5,088 bases of DNA from Coriobacteriaceae bacterium (GTDB taxonomy: Bacteria; Actinomycetota; Coriobacteriia; Coriobacteriales; UMGS124). The DNA lies in contig JAHZHK010000059.1 in NCBI GenBank assembly GCA_019420325.1, positions 4,275 through 9,362 of the forward strand, in the 5' to 3' direction. Below are positions 1 to 5,088 of the stretch, piece by piece. The translations under genes and the position numbers were made by a program. Below the pieces are notes generated by a model, which saw nothing but the letters and a program-made list of their open reading frames with translations, did no database searches and was not told the origin of the DNA. How positions within the stretch are numbered: position 1 is the first letter of the stretch; each line of letters opens with the position of its first letter.

Positions 1-1
1 C

Positions 2-256
2 GGCTACTACTACTGCCTCAGCAACCTCGTGCTGCTCTTCTTCAACATCATCCCGCTGCCGCCGCTCGACGGCGCGAGCATCGTGACCGCGTTCCTCACG
101 CCGGCCGGCATGGAGAAGTTCTACAAAGTGAAGCAGTACTCCATGTTCATCCTGCTTGCTCTGCTGTTCCTCGTTCCCATGGTCACGCCGTGGGACCCGC
201 TGGGTTGGTACCTCAAGCACACGGCCTACGCCCTGCTGAACGTCCTCATTCCTTAA
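2..256 (+). CDS. Site-2 protease family (M50) membrane metalloprotease, C-terminal fragment
   Basis: This is the 3' end of a gene whose start lies left of the window; 84 residues are visible up to a TAA at 254-256. Fragment residues 15-24 read NIIPLPPLDG, the second conserved motif of the M50/S2P family. In that family the Asp of the LDG core (fragment residue 23) is the third zinc ligand, beside the HExxH pair that must lie upstream. A hydrophobic membrane segment follows at about residues 47-61, and a weaker one ends the protein. Family members are intramembrane proteases that cleave substrates within the lipid bilayer. The short C-terminal region after the motif fits the small bacterial type often found next to scpA. 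An in-frame GTG at 29 is a Val codon inside the gene, not a start. The family call is firm, but the substrate cannot be inferred. Confidence 0.88.
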   Translation, partial: GYYYCLSNLVLLFFNIIPLPPLDGASIVTAFLTPAGMEKFYKVKQYSMFILLALLFLVPMVTPWDPLGWYLKHTAYALLNVLIP

Positions 257-268
257 GGCGAGCTGCGT

Positions 269-1072
269 ATGGCGTACCGTGTTTCCGTCGCTGGCTTCGA
301 GGGGTCGTTTGATCTGCTCCTTCAGCTGGTGATGCGTCAAAAGATCGACATCGGCACCGTGAGCGTTTCCGCAGTGGCCGACCAGTACCTCGCCGAGGTT
401 GCGAACATGCCCGACGTGGACCTGGAGGTGGCGAGCGATTTCGTGCTCGTGGCCGCCACGCTGCTTGACCTCAAGGCCGCTGCCCTTGTGCAGGGCGACC
501 CTGTGGAGGACGCATCCGAGGAGGACTTCGACGACGGCTACGAGGACCTCACGGCCGACGAGATGCGCGACGTCCTCGTGGCCAGGCTCATGGCGTACCG
601 CACCTACAAGATGGCGGCCGCCGCGCTTGAGTCGCGCATGCTCGCCGAGTCGAAGATGCACCCGCGCACCATCGGCCCTGACGAGCGCTTTCGCGACGCC
701 GCGCCCGACTTCCTCAAGGGCGTGACGCTCGACCAGCTCGCCCGCACCTGTGCGCGCTTTTTGGGGCGCCGCGAACTCGTGCTGCTGCAAAGCGAGCACA
801 TCGCCGCCAAGCGCATGCCGCTTGAGGAGCGCGTCGTGGAGGTTGACACCGTGGTGCGCGCCCGCCAGCGCATGCTGTTTAGCGAGCTCGTGGAGGACAA
901 CCCTTCCACCCAGAACAAGGTCGTGAGCATCCTTGCCCTGCTTGAGCTGGGAAAACGCGACATCGTGGGCCTGGAGCAAGAAGAGTTATTTGGCGACATT
1001 ACCATCACGTCGCATGAGAAGACACTCGACGCCGCGCCTCTGGGCGAGCTGTCGGCGTCGGGGGAGGAGTGA
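269..1072 (+). CDS. scpA: Segregation and condensation protein A (ScpA, kleisin)
   Basis: ScpA is the kleisin subunit that bridges the two heads of an SMC dimer and, with ScpB, forms the condensin complex that compacts and segregates the chromosome in the cytoplasm. The 267-residue product has the expected layout. An N-terminal SMC-neck-binding region (about 1-75) contains FEGSFDLLL, KIDI, QYL and a helix ending in AATLLDLKA. A variable, acidic linker follows (about 77-93, rich in Asp and Glu). A C-terminal winged-helix region (about 185-250) carries SILALLELGKRDIV and the family's FGDI signature at 241-244. The length is usual for the family. The ATG at 269 is preceded by the purine-rich AAGGCGAG (255-262), which overlaps the stop of the protease gene, so translation is probably coupled. 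One departure is FEGS-F where most homologues have FEGP-L. Confidence 0.95.
   Translation: MAYRVSVAGFEGSFDLLLQLVMRQKIDIGTVSVSAVADQYLAEVANMPDVDLEVASDFVLVAATLLDLKAAALVQGDPVEDASEEDFDDGYEDLTADEMRDVLVARLMAYRTYKMAAAALESRMLAESKMHPRTIGPDERFRDAAPDFLKGVTLDQLARTCARFLGRRELVLLQSEHIAAKRMPLEERVVEVDTVVRARQRMLFSELVEDNPSTQNKVVSILALLELGKRDIVGLEQEELFGDITITSHEKTLDAAPLGELSASGEE
1063..1067 (+). promoter_or_regulatory. Shine-Dalgarno site deciding the scpB start
   Basis: GGAGG lies inside the last codons of scpA. It is 7 bases upstream of the ATG at 1075, which is ideal, but only 1 base upstream of the alternative GTG at 1069, which is too close. This supports the ATG as the start of scpB. Confidence 0.7.
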
Positions 1073-1074
1073 GC

Positions 1075-1752
1075 ATGGGGTTTGAAGCCCTGAAGGCCCT
1101 GGAGACCGACGACATGCGCTCGGTGCTCGAGTCGCTGCTGCTTGTGGCCACCGAGCCCGTGGAGACCGCCGTCTTTGCCGAGATGCTCGGCTGCGGCCGC
1201 GACGAGGCCAAGGCGGCGCTCGAGGACCTCTCCGCCGAGTATGCCGAGCTGGGCCGCGGCTTCCAGCTGCGCTATGTGGCCGGCGGCTGGAGGCTCTACA
1301 CGCACCCCAGCCACGACGAGGTGGTCCGCGCCTTCGTGAAGTCATGGGACACCCGCAAGCTTTCCGCCGCCGCGCTTGAGACGCTTGCCGTCATTGCCTA
1401 CACGCAGCCGGCCACGCGCGACGGCGTGCGCGCGGTGCGTGGCGTAAGTTCCGACAGTGCCATTGCCTCGCTCATCGACAAGGGCCTTGTGCGCGAGCTC
1501 ACGCATCGCGAGGGGGCCGGTGCCTCCACGTTCGGCACCACGAAGGCCTTCCTTGAGCGCTTTGGCCTGCACGACCTGAACGACCTGCCGCCCCTTGAAG
1601 ACTTCGCGCCTGACGAGCAGACAAGGCGCCTCATCAGCGAGCGCCTTGGTGCCAAGATGTCTGCCCAGGCGGCAGACGACGCCGATGACGATGTCGAGAA
1701 CGACCCCGAACTCGACCAGGACGCCCCCGACATGAACGGAGACGACGAGTAA
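1075..1752 (+). CDS. scpB: Segregation and condensation protein B (ScpB)
   Basis: ScpB is the winged-helix dimer that binds the ScpA kleisin and completes the SMC-ScpAB condensin. The 225-residue product begins with the family's helix (SVLESLLLVATEPV) and a first winged-helix domain including GGWRLYT. The second winged-helix domain follows, with LSAAALETLAVIAYTQPATR at 96-115, the RGV at 122-124, then FGTT (153-156) and FLERFGL. The last 26 residues (200-225) are an acidic tail with 14 Asp/Glu. The segment between the second domain's helix and FGTT reads THREGAGAST, whereas many homologues carry a GR..PGRP-type stretch there. The start was set at ATG 1075 from the ribosome binding site; it leaves a 2-base gap after scpA. 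A GTG at 1069 would overlap the scpA stop by 4 bases, and an ATG at 1114 is also possible. Confidence 0.94.
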   Translation: MGFEALKALETDDMRSVLESLLLVATEPVETAVFAEMLGCGRDEAKAALEDLSAEYAELGRGFQLRYVAGGWRLYTHPSHDEVVRAFVKSWDTRKLSAAALETLAVIAYTQPATRDGVRAVRGVSSDSAIASLIDKGLVRELTHREGAGASTFGTTKAFLERFGLHDLNDLPPLEDFAPDEQTRRLISERLGAKMSAQAADDADDDVENDPELDQDAPDMNGDDE

Positions 1753-1753
1753 C

Positions 1754-2596
1754 ATGCAAACGCCCGAGAATGAAGAGCGCATCGTCCCCATGCGCCTGCA
1801 GAAGTTCCTTGCCCGTGCCGGAGCCGCAAGCCGAAGGGGCTCTGAGGACCTCATGACCGCCGGACGCGTCTGCGTGAACGGCCAGGTCGCGACCGAGCTG
1901 GGTACCAAGGTCGACCCGCTCGTGGACGTAGTCACGGTCGACGGCCGCGTTGTGAGCCTCTCTGACGGCAACGTCTATCTCGTACTCAACAAGCCCGAGG
2001 GCTGCCTGACCACCATGGACGACCCCTACGGCCGCCCCACGGTGGCCTCGCTTGTGCCCACCGATCGTTACCCCGGGCTTTTCCCCGTGGGCAGGCTCGA
2101 CCAGGACACGACGGGCGTGCTGCTCTTCATGACCGACGGCGAGCTGGCCGCGCGCCTGCTGCATCCCAGCACACACGTGGACAAGACCTACCATGCCCGC
2201 GTGGCAGGCAGGCTCTCGCCCTTCGACGTGAAGAGGCTCTGTGAGGGCGTTGAGCTCGACGACGGCATGACTGCCCCCGCCGAGGTGCGTACGCTTTCGG
2301 ACTTTGAAGGCCGCGACGTGTGCGATCCCTCCATGCACGCCGGCGACGACCTGGTCGAGGTTGTGCTGCACGAGGGCCGTAAGCGCCAGGTGAAGCGCAT
2401 GCTCTCCTATGTGGGGCACCCGGTCTTCCGTCTCAACCGCGTGAGTTTCGGCCCCATCACCGCCGCCGGGCTTCCTGTGGGCAAGTGGAGGTTGCTCAAT
2501 GCCGCCGAGGTCGAGGCCCTGCGCAAGGCCACCGAAACGGGCCGCTACACGGGTACGCGCCCGGGTGTTGACCCTCGCAGTCTTAAGAAGTCGTAG
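1754..2596 (+). CDS. rluB: RluB/RsuA-family rRNA pseudouridine synthase
   Basis: The enzyme isomerises a specific uridine of ribosomal RNA to pseudouridine during ribosome assembly. The 280-residue product has an S4 RNA-binding domain at about 13-60 (MRLQKFLARAGAASRRGSEDLM, then GRVCVNG). The catalytic domain begins with VLNKPEG at 77-83. The active-site motif GRLDQDTTG places the catalytic Asp at residue 116, followed by LLFMTDGELAARLLHPS. A basic C-terminal motif, EGRKRQVKRM (207-216), completes the family pattern. In Gram-positives this single member usually acts like RluB on 23S rRNA, but 16S-specific RsuA is the same fold, so the target is inferred. The gene starts 1 base after scpB. The ATG at 1754 has only a distant GGAG (1738-1741). 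An ATG at 1790 would begin exactly at MRLQKF, so the first 12 residues are uncertain. Confidence 0.92.
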   Translation: MQTPENEERIVPMRLQKFLARAGAASRRGSEDLMTAGRVCVNGQVATELGTKVDPLVDVVTVDGRVVSLSDGNVYLVLNKPEGCLTTMDDPYGRPTVASLVPTDRYPGLFPVGRLDQDTTGVLLFMTDGELAARLLHPSTHVDKTYHARVAGRLSPFDVKRLCEGVELDDGMTAPAEVRTLSDFEGRDVCDPSMHAGDDLVEVVLHEGRKRQVKRMLSYVGHPVFRLNRVSFGPITAAGLPVGKWRLLNAAEVEALRKATETGRYTGTRPGVDPRSLKKS

Positions 2597-2674
2597 GTTC
2601 AACTAGAGCCTTTGAGTGTTGATGTGCAAGACAAGGCGGAACGTTCGCCTAGACAATAAAGATTGGAGTTAGAC
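2597..2674 (+). other. Intergenic gap before cmk, with short imperfect inverted repeat
   Basis: This is the largest non-coding stretch in the window and is visibly less GC-rich than the genes. It contains arms AGGCG (2634-2638) and CGCCT (2646-2650) around a 7-base centre; with one bulged G the pairing can extend by a base to leave a 4-base loop. No T-run follows, so it does not look like an intrinsic terminator. TTGAGT (2612-2617) and TTGATG (2619-2624) resemble -35 elements, but no good -10 lies at the right spacing, so an internal promoter is possible but not shown. I see no small reading frame of note. Confidence 0.4.
2665..2668 (+). promoter_or_regulatory. Shine-Dalgarno site deciding the cmk start
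   Basis: GGAG sits 6 bases before the ATG at 2675. The upstream in-frame TTG at 2663 overlaps this site, so it cannot use it and is not the start. Confidence 0.75.
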
Positions 2675-3361
2675 ATGAAGGTTGCAATCGACGGCCCTGC
2701 TGGAGCGGGCAAGTCGACGGTTGCCAAGGCTGTTGCGCAGGGCAGGGGGTTCGTCTACCTCGACACGGGCGCGATGTATCGCAGCGTTGCCCTGCTCGCC
2801 CTGGAGGGCGACGTCGACCTCGCTGACGAGGCTGCGCTGGCCGCAATCGCCGAGTCGATCGAGCTTGCCTTCGTCCCGGCTGCCGACGGCGGTCAGCGCG
2901 TGCTGGTTGGCGGGCGTGACGTGACGAGCGAGATCCGCACGCCGCGCGTCGACGCAGCCGTGAGCTCGGTGTCGAGCGTTCCTGCCGTGCGTACCTCCAT
3001 GGTCGAGCTCCAGCGCAGGCTTGCAGGTGCCGCCGACGTGGTGGCTGAGGGCCGCGACATCGGTACCGTCGTCTTCCCCGACGCCGAGGTCAAGGTGTTC
3101 CTCACGGCTGATGCCCATGCCCGCGCGCATCGTCGCAGCGTGCAGAACACGCAGCGCTTCGGCGCCGACGCCGACGAGGCCTGCGAGGAGGACATCTACC
3201 GCCGCATCGTCGAGCGCGACCGCGCCGACTCCACCCGCGCCACCGCACCTCTCGTGGCGGCCGAGGACGCCGTGCATATCGACTCCTCGGGCTTGGGCGT
3301 CGCCGACGTGGTGCGCCTTGTTGAGGACCTGATCGATGCCGCCCAGGCGCAGGAGGCATAA
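2675..3361 (+). CDS. cmk: Cytidylate kinase (CMP/dCMP kinase)
   Basis: Cmk transfers the ATP gamma-phosphate to CMP or dCMP, giving CDP or dCDP for RNA, DNA and CDP-linked phospholipid synthesis in the cytoplasm. The 228-residue product opens with the P-loop GPAGAGKST (7-15), then the conserved YLDTGAMYR (28-36). The nucleotide-monophosphate-binding insert contains TPRVDAAVSSVSSVPAVR. EGRDIGTVVFPDAEVKVFLTA starts at residue 125 and carries the conserved Arg-Asp pair at 127-128. Near the C-terminus RDRADSTR (181-188), PL and HIDSS match the family's substrate-binding and closing elements. The length is that of the usual type-1 enzyme. The ATG at 2675 is supported by GGAG at 2665-2668 and by starting directly at the first beta strand (MKVAIDGPAG). 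It is followed after 3 bases by plsC. Confidence 0.97.
   Translation: MKVAIDGPAGAGKSTVAKAVAQGRGFVYLDTGAMYRSVALLALEGDVDLADEAALAAIAESIELAFVPAADGGQRVLVGGRDVTSEIRTPRVDAAVSSVSSVPAVRTSMVELQRRLAGAADVVAEGRDIGTVVFPDAEVKVFLTADAHARAHRRSVQNTQRFGADADEACEEDIYRRIVERDRADSTRATAPLVAAEDAVHIDSSGLGVADVVRLVEDLIDAAQAQEA
3351..3356 (+). promoter_or_regulatory. Strong Shine-Dalgarno of plsC inside the cmk 3' end
   Basis: AGGAGG lies in the last codons of cmk, 8 bases before the plsC ATG at 3365. It is the strongest ribosome binding site in the window and suggests coupled translation of cmk and plsC. Confidence 0.75.
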
Positions 3362-3364
3362 ACC

Positions 3365-4138
3365 ATGAGCGCAAGCGATTCCGCAAACACCAAGCCCCAG
3401 CCCGAAAAGAAGCCCCAGCCTTCCACCACTGAGAAGTACTTCGACATGCCCATTGCCGAGTGGCCCCGCAGGGCGCGCTTCTTCAGCGCCTTCGCATACC
3501 GCGTGGTGCTGGGCTTCGGCAAGCTGTACTGGCGCTGGTCGGTCTCGGGCAAGCTGCCGTTCTGCAAGAACGGCAGGCCTGCCGGCGAGCTGGGCCGCGT
3601 CTTCATCTGCAACCATGCCTCGATGTTCGATCCGGCCTTCCTGGTGGCTTATGCCGGCGTGAGCGGCGAGCACATGCGCCCGCTGTACAAGAGCGAGCTT
3701 GACGAGAACAAGTTTGTCTCCTGGTTCTTCGCCCGCGTGGGCGCCATCCCGCTCAAGCGCGGCACGGCCGACACCAAGGCCATCAAGCGCGCCATCGCTG
3801 CCTTGAAGCGCGGCGAGAACGTGCTCATTTTCCCCGAGGGCACGCGCATCTGGGATCCTGAGGCGCGCCCCGAGGTCTTTGGCGGCTTCTCACTCATTGC
3901 CCTGATGTCCGGGGCCGACGTGGTGCCTGTTGCCATCGACGGCACGGAGCGCATCAACCCCAACAAGCGCTACAAGCTGCCGCGTCCCTCGCGTGTGCGC
4001 GTGCTGTTCGGCGAGCCGATGCGCCTGGCAGACATGCCCGGCGAGGGTCGCAAGGAGAAAGCTGCCGCGCTCGAGGCGCAGGGTATGGAGCGCGTCTACG
4101 CCATGCGCAGCGAACTTCGCTCCCAGATTTCGAAGTAG
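3365..4138 (+). CDS. plsC: 1-acyl-sn-glycerol-3-phosphate acyltransferase (PlsC family)
   Basis: PlsC-type enzymes acylate lysophosphatidic acid at position 2 to give phosphatidic acid at the inner face of the membrane. The 257-residue protein has all four acyltransferase blocks. Block I is NHASMFD, with the catalytic His84 and Asp89 of HX4D. Block II is GAIPLKRG, with Arg132. Block III is FPEGTR at 156-161, and block IV is VVPVAIDG. A moderately hydrophobic segment (about 40-56, with FSAFAYRVVLGFGKLYW) probably attaches it to the membrane. The first 22 residues are hydrophilic and rich in Pro, Lys and Ser/Thr, which is not part of the fold. The family also includes acyltransferases with other lysophospholipid acceptors, so the exact acceptor is inferred. 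It lies between cmk and ispH, and the start is set by AGGAGG. Confidence 0.92.
   Translation: MSASDSANTKPQPEKKPQPSTTEKYFDMPIAEWPRRARFFSAFAYRVVLGFGKLYWRWSVSGKLPFCKNGRPAGELGRVFICNHASMFDPAFLVAYAGVSGEHMRPLYKSELDENKFVSWFFARVGAIPLKRGTADTKAIKRAIAALKRGENVLIFPEGTRIWDPEARPEVFGGFSLIALMSGADVVPVAIDGTERINPNKRYKLPRPSRVRVLFGEPMRLADMPGEGRKEKAAALEAQGMERVYAMRSELRSQISK
3554..3576 (+). repeat. Perfect 10-bp inverted repeat (hairpin) inside plsC
   Basis: The arms CTGCCGTTCT (3554-3563) and AGAACGGCAG (3567-3576) are exact reverse complements around the 3-base loop GCA. The right arm overlaps a second palindrome, GGCAGGCCTGCC (3572-3583), so two alternative pairings compete. It encodes part of LPFCKNGRPAG, upstream of the catalytic block. 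No T-run follows, so it is not an intrinsic terminator. It may be only a consequence of codon use. Confidence 0.6.
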
Positions 4139-4156
4139 TGGGCGCCACCGTAAGGG

Positions 4157-4162
4157 AAGGGG
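4157..4162 (+). promoter_or_regulatory. Shine-Dalgarno site deciding the ispH start
   Basis: AAGGGG lies 5 bases upstream of the ATG at 4168, within a purine run that begins at 4152. The alternative in-frame GTG at 4138 has no comparable site and would add 10 residues with no counterpart in the family. Confidence 0.65.
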
Positions 4163-4167
4163 CCGAC

Positions 4168-5013
4168 ATGGCCGAGATTCAGACCGCGCGTTTTGCCGGC
4201 GCCTGTTACGGCGTGGAACGCGCCCTGCACATCGTTGAGGACTGCATCGCCCAGGGCGGTACGGTCTGCACGCTTGGGCCCCTTATTCACAACCCCATCG
4301 TTGTGAGCGACCTTGCGAGCCGCGGTGTGGACGCCATCGACGACGTGCGCGATGCGCCGGCCTCAGCCACACTCGTCATTCGCAGCCACGGCGTCGTGCC
4401 CCAGGTCATCGAGGACGCCCAGGCCCTCGGCCTGCATGTGGTGGATGCCACCTGCCCGCATGTGAAGAAGGCCCACGATGCCGCCGCCTGCCTTGCGCAG
4501 GAGGGCTACCAGGTGCTTGTGCTTGGCGAAGCGGGCCACCCTGAGGTGGAGGGCATCCTGGCGCGCTCCGGCAAGGACGCGCTCGTGGTCTCCAGCGCCG
4601 AGGAGCTCGCCGACGTCGCCCTCAAGCGTCGCGTTGGCATCGTGGTGCAGACTACGCAGACGCAGGCCTTCCTCGACGAGGTCGTCGCGGCTCTGCTGCC
4701 GCGCGTGCGCGAGCTGCGCGTGTTCAACACCGTGTGCTCGGCCACCTTGCAGCGCCAGTGCGCCGCCGCCGAGCTTGCCTCCCGCTCCGATGCCATGGTG
4801 GTCGTGGGCGGCAAGAACTCGGGCAACACGCGCAGGCTCTTCCTCGTGTGCCACGAGCGCTGTGACAACACCCACCATATCGAGACGCCTGGCGAGCTCG
4901 ACCCGGCCTGGTTCGCGGGGGTTGAGACCATCGGTGTGACTGCCGGTGCCTCCACCCCGGCCGACCAGGTGGCAGGCGTGGTGGAGCGTCTCGAGGAGAT
5001 TTCGCATGGCTGA
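4168..5013 (+). CDS. ispH: 4-hydroxy-3-methylbut-2-enyl diphosphate reductase (IspH)
   Basis: IspH catalyses the last step of the MEP pathway, reducing HMBPP to IPP and DMAPP with a [4Fe-4S] cluster in the cytoplasm. The three cluster cysteines are visible: Cys13 (GACYGVERA), Cys96 (DATCPHV) and Cys190 (NTVCSATLQRQ). Substrate-binding residues also match: His41 (LIHNP), His124 and Glu126 (GHPEVEG), the Thr pair of VVQTTQT (162-163), Ser218 and Asn220 in KNSGNT, and the Ser of GVTAGASTP near the C-terminus. Several of these fall at the same numbers as in the E. coli enzyme, which supports the ATG at 4168 and a complete 281-residue product. The gene begins 29 bases after plsC, and its last 8 bases overlap the next gene. 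Finding it shows the organism makes isoprenoids by the MEP route. Confidence 0.97.
   Translation: MAEIQTARFAGACYGVERALHIVEDCIAQGGTVCTLGPLIHNPIVVSDLASRGVDAIDDVRDAPASATLVIRSHGVVPQVIEDAQALGLHVVDATCPHVKKAHDAAACLAQEGYQVLVLGEAGHPEVEGILARSGKDALVVSSAEELADVALKRRVGIVVQTTQTQAFLDEVVAALLPRVRELRVFNTVCSATLQRQCAAAELASRSDAMVVVGGKNSGNTRRLFLVCHERCDNTHHIETPGELDPAWFAGVETIGVTAGASTPADQVAGVVERLEEISHG
4993..4998 (+). promoter_or_regulatory. Shine-Dalgarno of the gene after ispH
   Basis: GAGGAG lies inside the ispH coding end, 7 bases before the ATG at 5006. Its position supports the overlapping start of the next gene and coupled translation. Confidence 0.6.
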
Positions 5014-5088
5014 CGCGAGCACACCCTACGAGCCGACAAGCGAGCTGCTCAAGGGCCAGGCGGCGCGTCCCGGCGGGCGTGCCCGCTG
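5006..5088 (+). CDS. Start of an unidentified gene overlapping ispH (5' fragment)
   Basis: Twenty-seven complete codons are visible before the window ends; the frame is open and begins MADASTPYEPTSELLKGQAA and continues RPGGRAR. It shares ATGGCTGA with the end of ispH, an 8-base overlap, and has a good ribosome binding site (4993-4998). The fragment is hydrophilic, with no signal peptide or membrane segment, and is too short to identify from sequence. From gene order in related genomes a DUF512-type protein (N-terminal PDZ-like, near radical-SAM sequences, usually next to der) would be a reasonable guess. The visible residues neither prove nor exclude it. That a translated gene starts here is fairly likely; its function is unknown. 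Confidence 0.65.
   Translation, partial: MADASTPYEPTSELLKGQAARPGGRAR

Noticed and set aside
1634..2602. Minus-strand open frame of 322 codons opposite the pseudouridine synthase
   Set aside because: The composition is that of a codon-bias shadow (rich in His, Gly, Ala, Val), with no family features, while the forward gene is unmistakable.
2634..2650. Intrinsic terminator after the pseudouridine synthase gene
   Set aside because: The stem is only 5-6 bp and is followed by AGACAATAAAG rather than a T-run.
2612..2662. Sigma-70-type promoter before cmk
   Set aside because: TTGAGT and TTGATG lack a TATAAT-like box 16-18 bases downstream; the AT-rich bases at 2655-2660 lie too close to the ribosome binding site.
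2663..2674. TTG at 2663 as the cmk start
   Set aside because: It overlaps the Shine-Dalgarno of the ATG at 2675, and the ATG begins right at the first strand of the kinase fold.
2669..3673. Long minus-strand open frame of 334 codons across cmk and plsC
   Set aside because: It is a mirror of GC-rich forward codons, has no recognisable motif, and lies opposite two genes with complete catalytic signatures.
4138..4167. GTG at 4138 as the ispH start, overlapping the plsC stop by one base
   Set aside because: It has no good ribosome binding site, adds residues not found in the family, and the ATG at 4168 has AAGGGG at 5 bases and gives E. coli-like residue numbering.
5073..5086. Small inverted repeat (GCGGGC / GCCCGC) at the right edge
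   Set aside because: A 5-6 bp GC-only match in coding sequence is expected by chance at this base composition.

Overview
The window is a compact, entirely forward-strand run of housekeeping genes from a GC-rich bacterium. Seven protein genes are visible: the 3' end of a site-2 (M50) metalloprotease, scpA, scpB, an RluB/RsuA-family pseudouridine synthase, cmk, a PlsC-type acyltransferase and ispH, plus the first 27 codons of an eighth gene. High GC, strong GC bias at third codon positions, the MEP-pathway ispH and the order scpA-scpB-rluB-cmk-plsC-ispH suggest a high-GC actinobacterium. The class Coriobacteriia (Collinsella/Olsenella/Eggerthella type) is my best guess. This rests on gene order and protein style, not on a search.

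Layout. Positions 1-256 hold the C-terminal end of an integral membrane protease. 269-1072 and 1075-1752 encode ScpA and ScpB, the kleisin and winged-helix partners of SMC condensin. 1754-2596 encodes a 23S/16S rRNA pseudouridine synthase. A 78-base gap (2597-2674) is the only sizeable non-coding stretch. It is less GC-rich, holds a short imperfect inverted repeat, and precedes cmk (2675-3361). cmk, plsC (3365-4138) and ispH (4168-5013) follow closely, and ispH overlaps the next gene by 8 bases. Gaps elsewhere are 1 to 29 bases, and most starts have a purine-rich Shine-Dalgarno sequence at a normal distance. One polycistronic transcript, or two that split at the gap before cmk, is therefore likely. 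No terminator, RNA gene, mobile element, CRISPR array or stretch of foreign composition was seen.

The genes tie together core growth functions: chromosome segregation (ScpAB), ribosome maturation (pseudouridine synthase), CDP/dCDP supply for nucleic acids and phospholipids (Cmk), phosphatidic acid synthesis (PlsC) and isoprenoid precursors (IspH). The catalytic residues expected in the enzymes are all present, so every complete gene looks functional. I found no undescribed system here. The items worth a second look are small: a perfect 10-bp hairpin inside plsC, the gap upstream of cmk, three start-codon corrections, an acidic ScpB tail, and the unidentified overlapping gene at the right edge.
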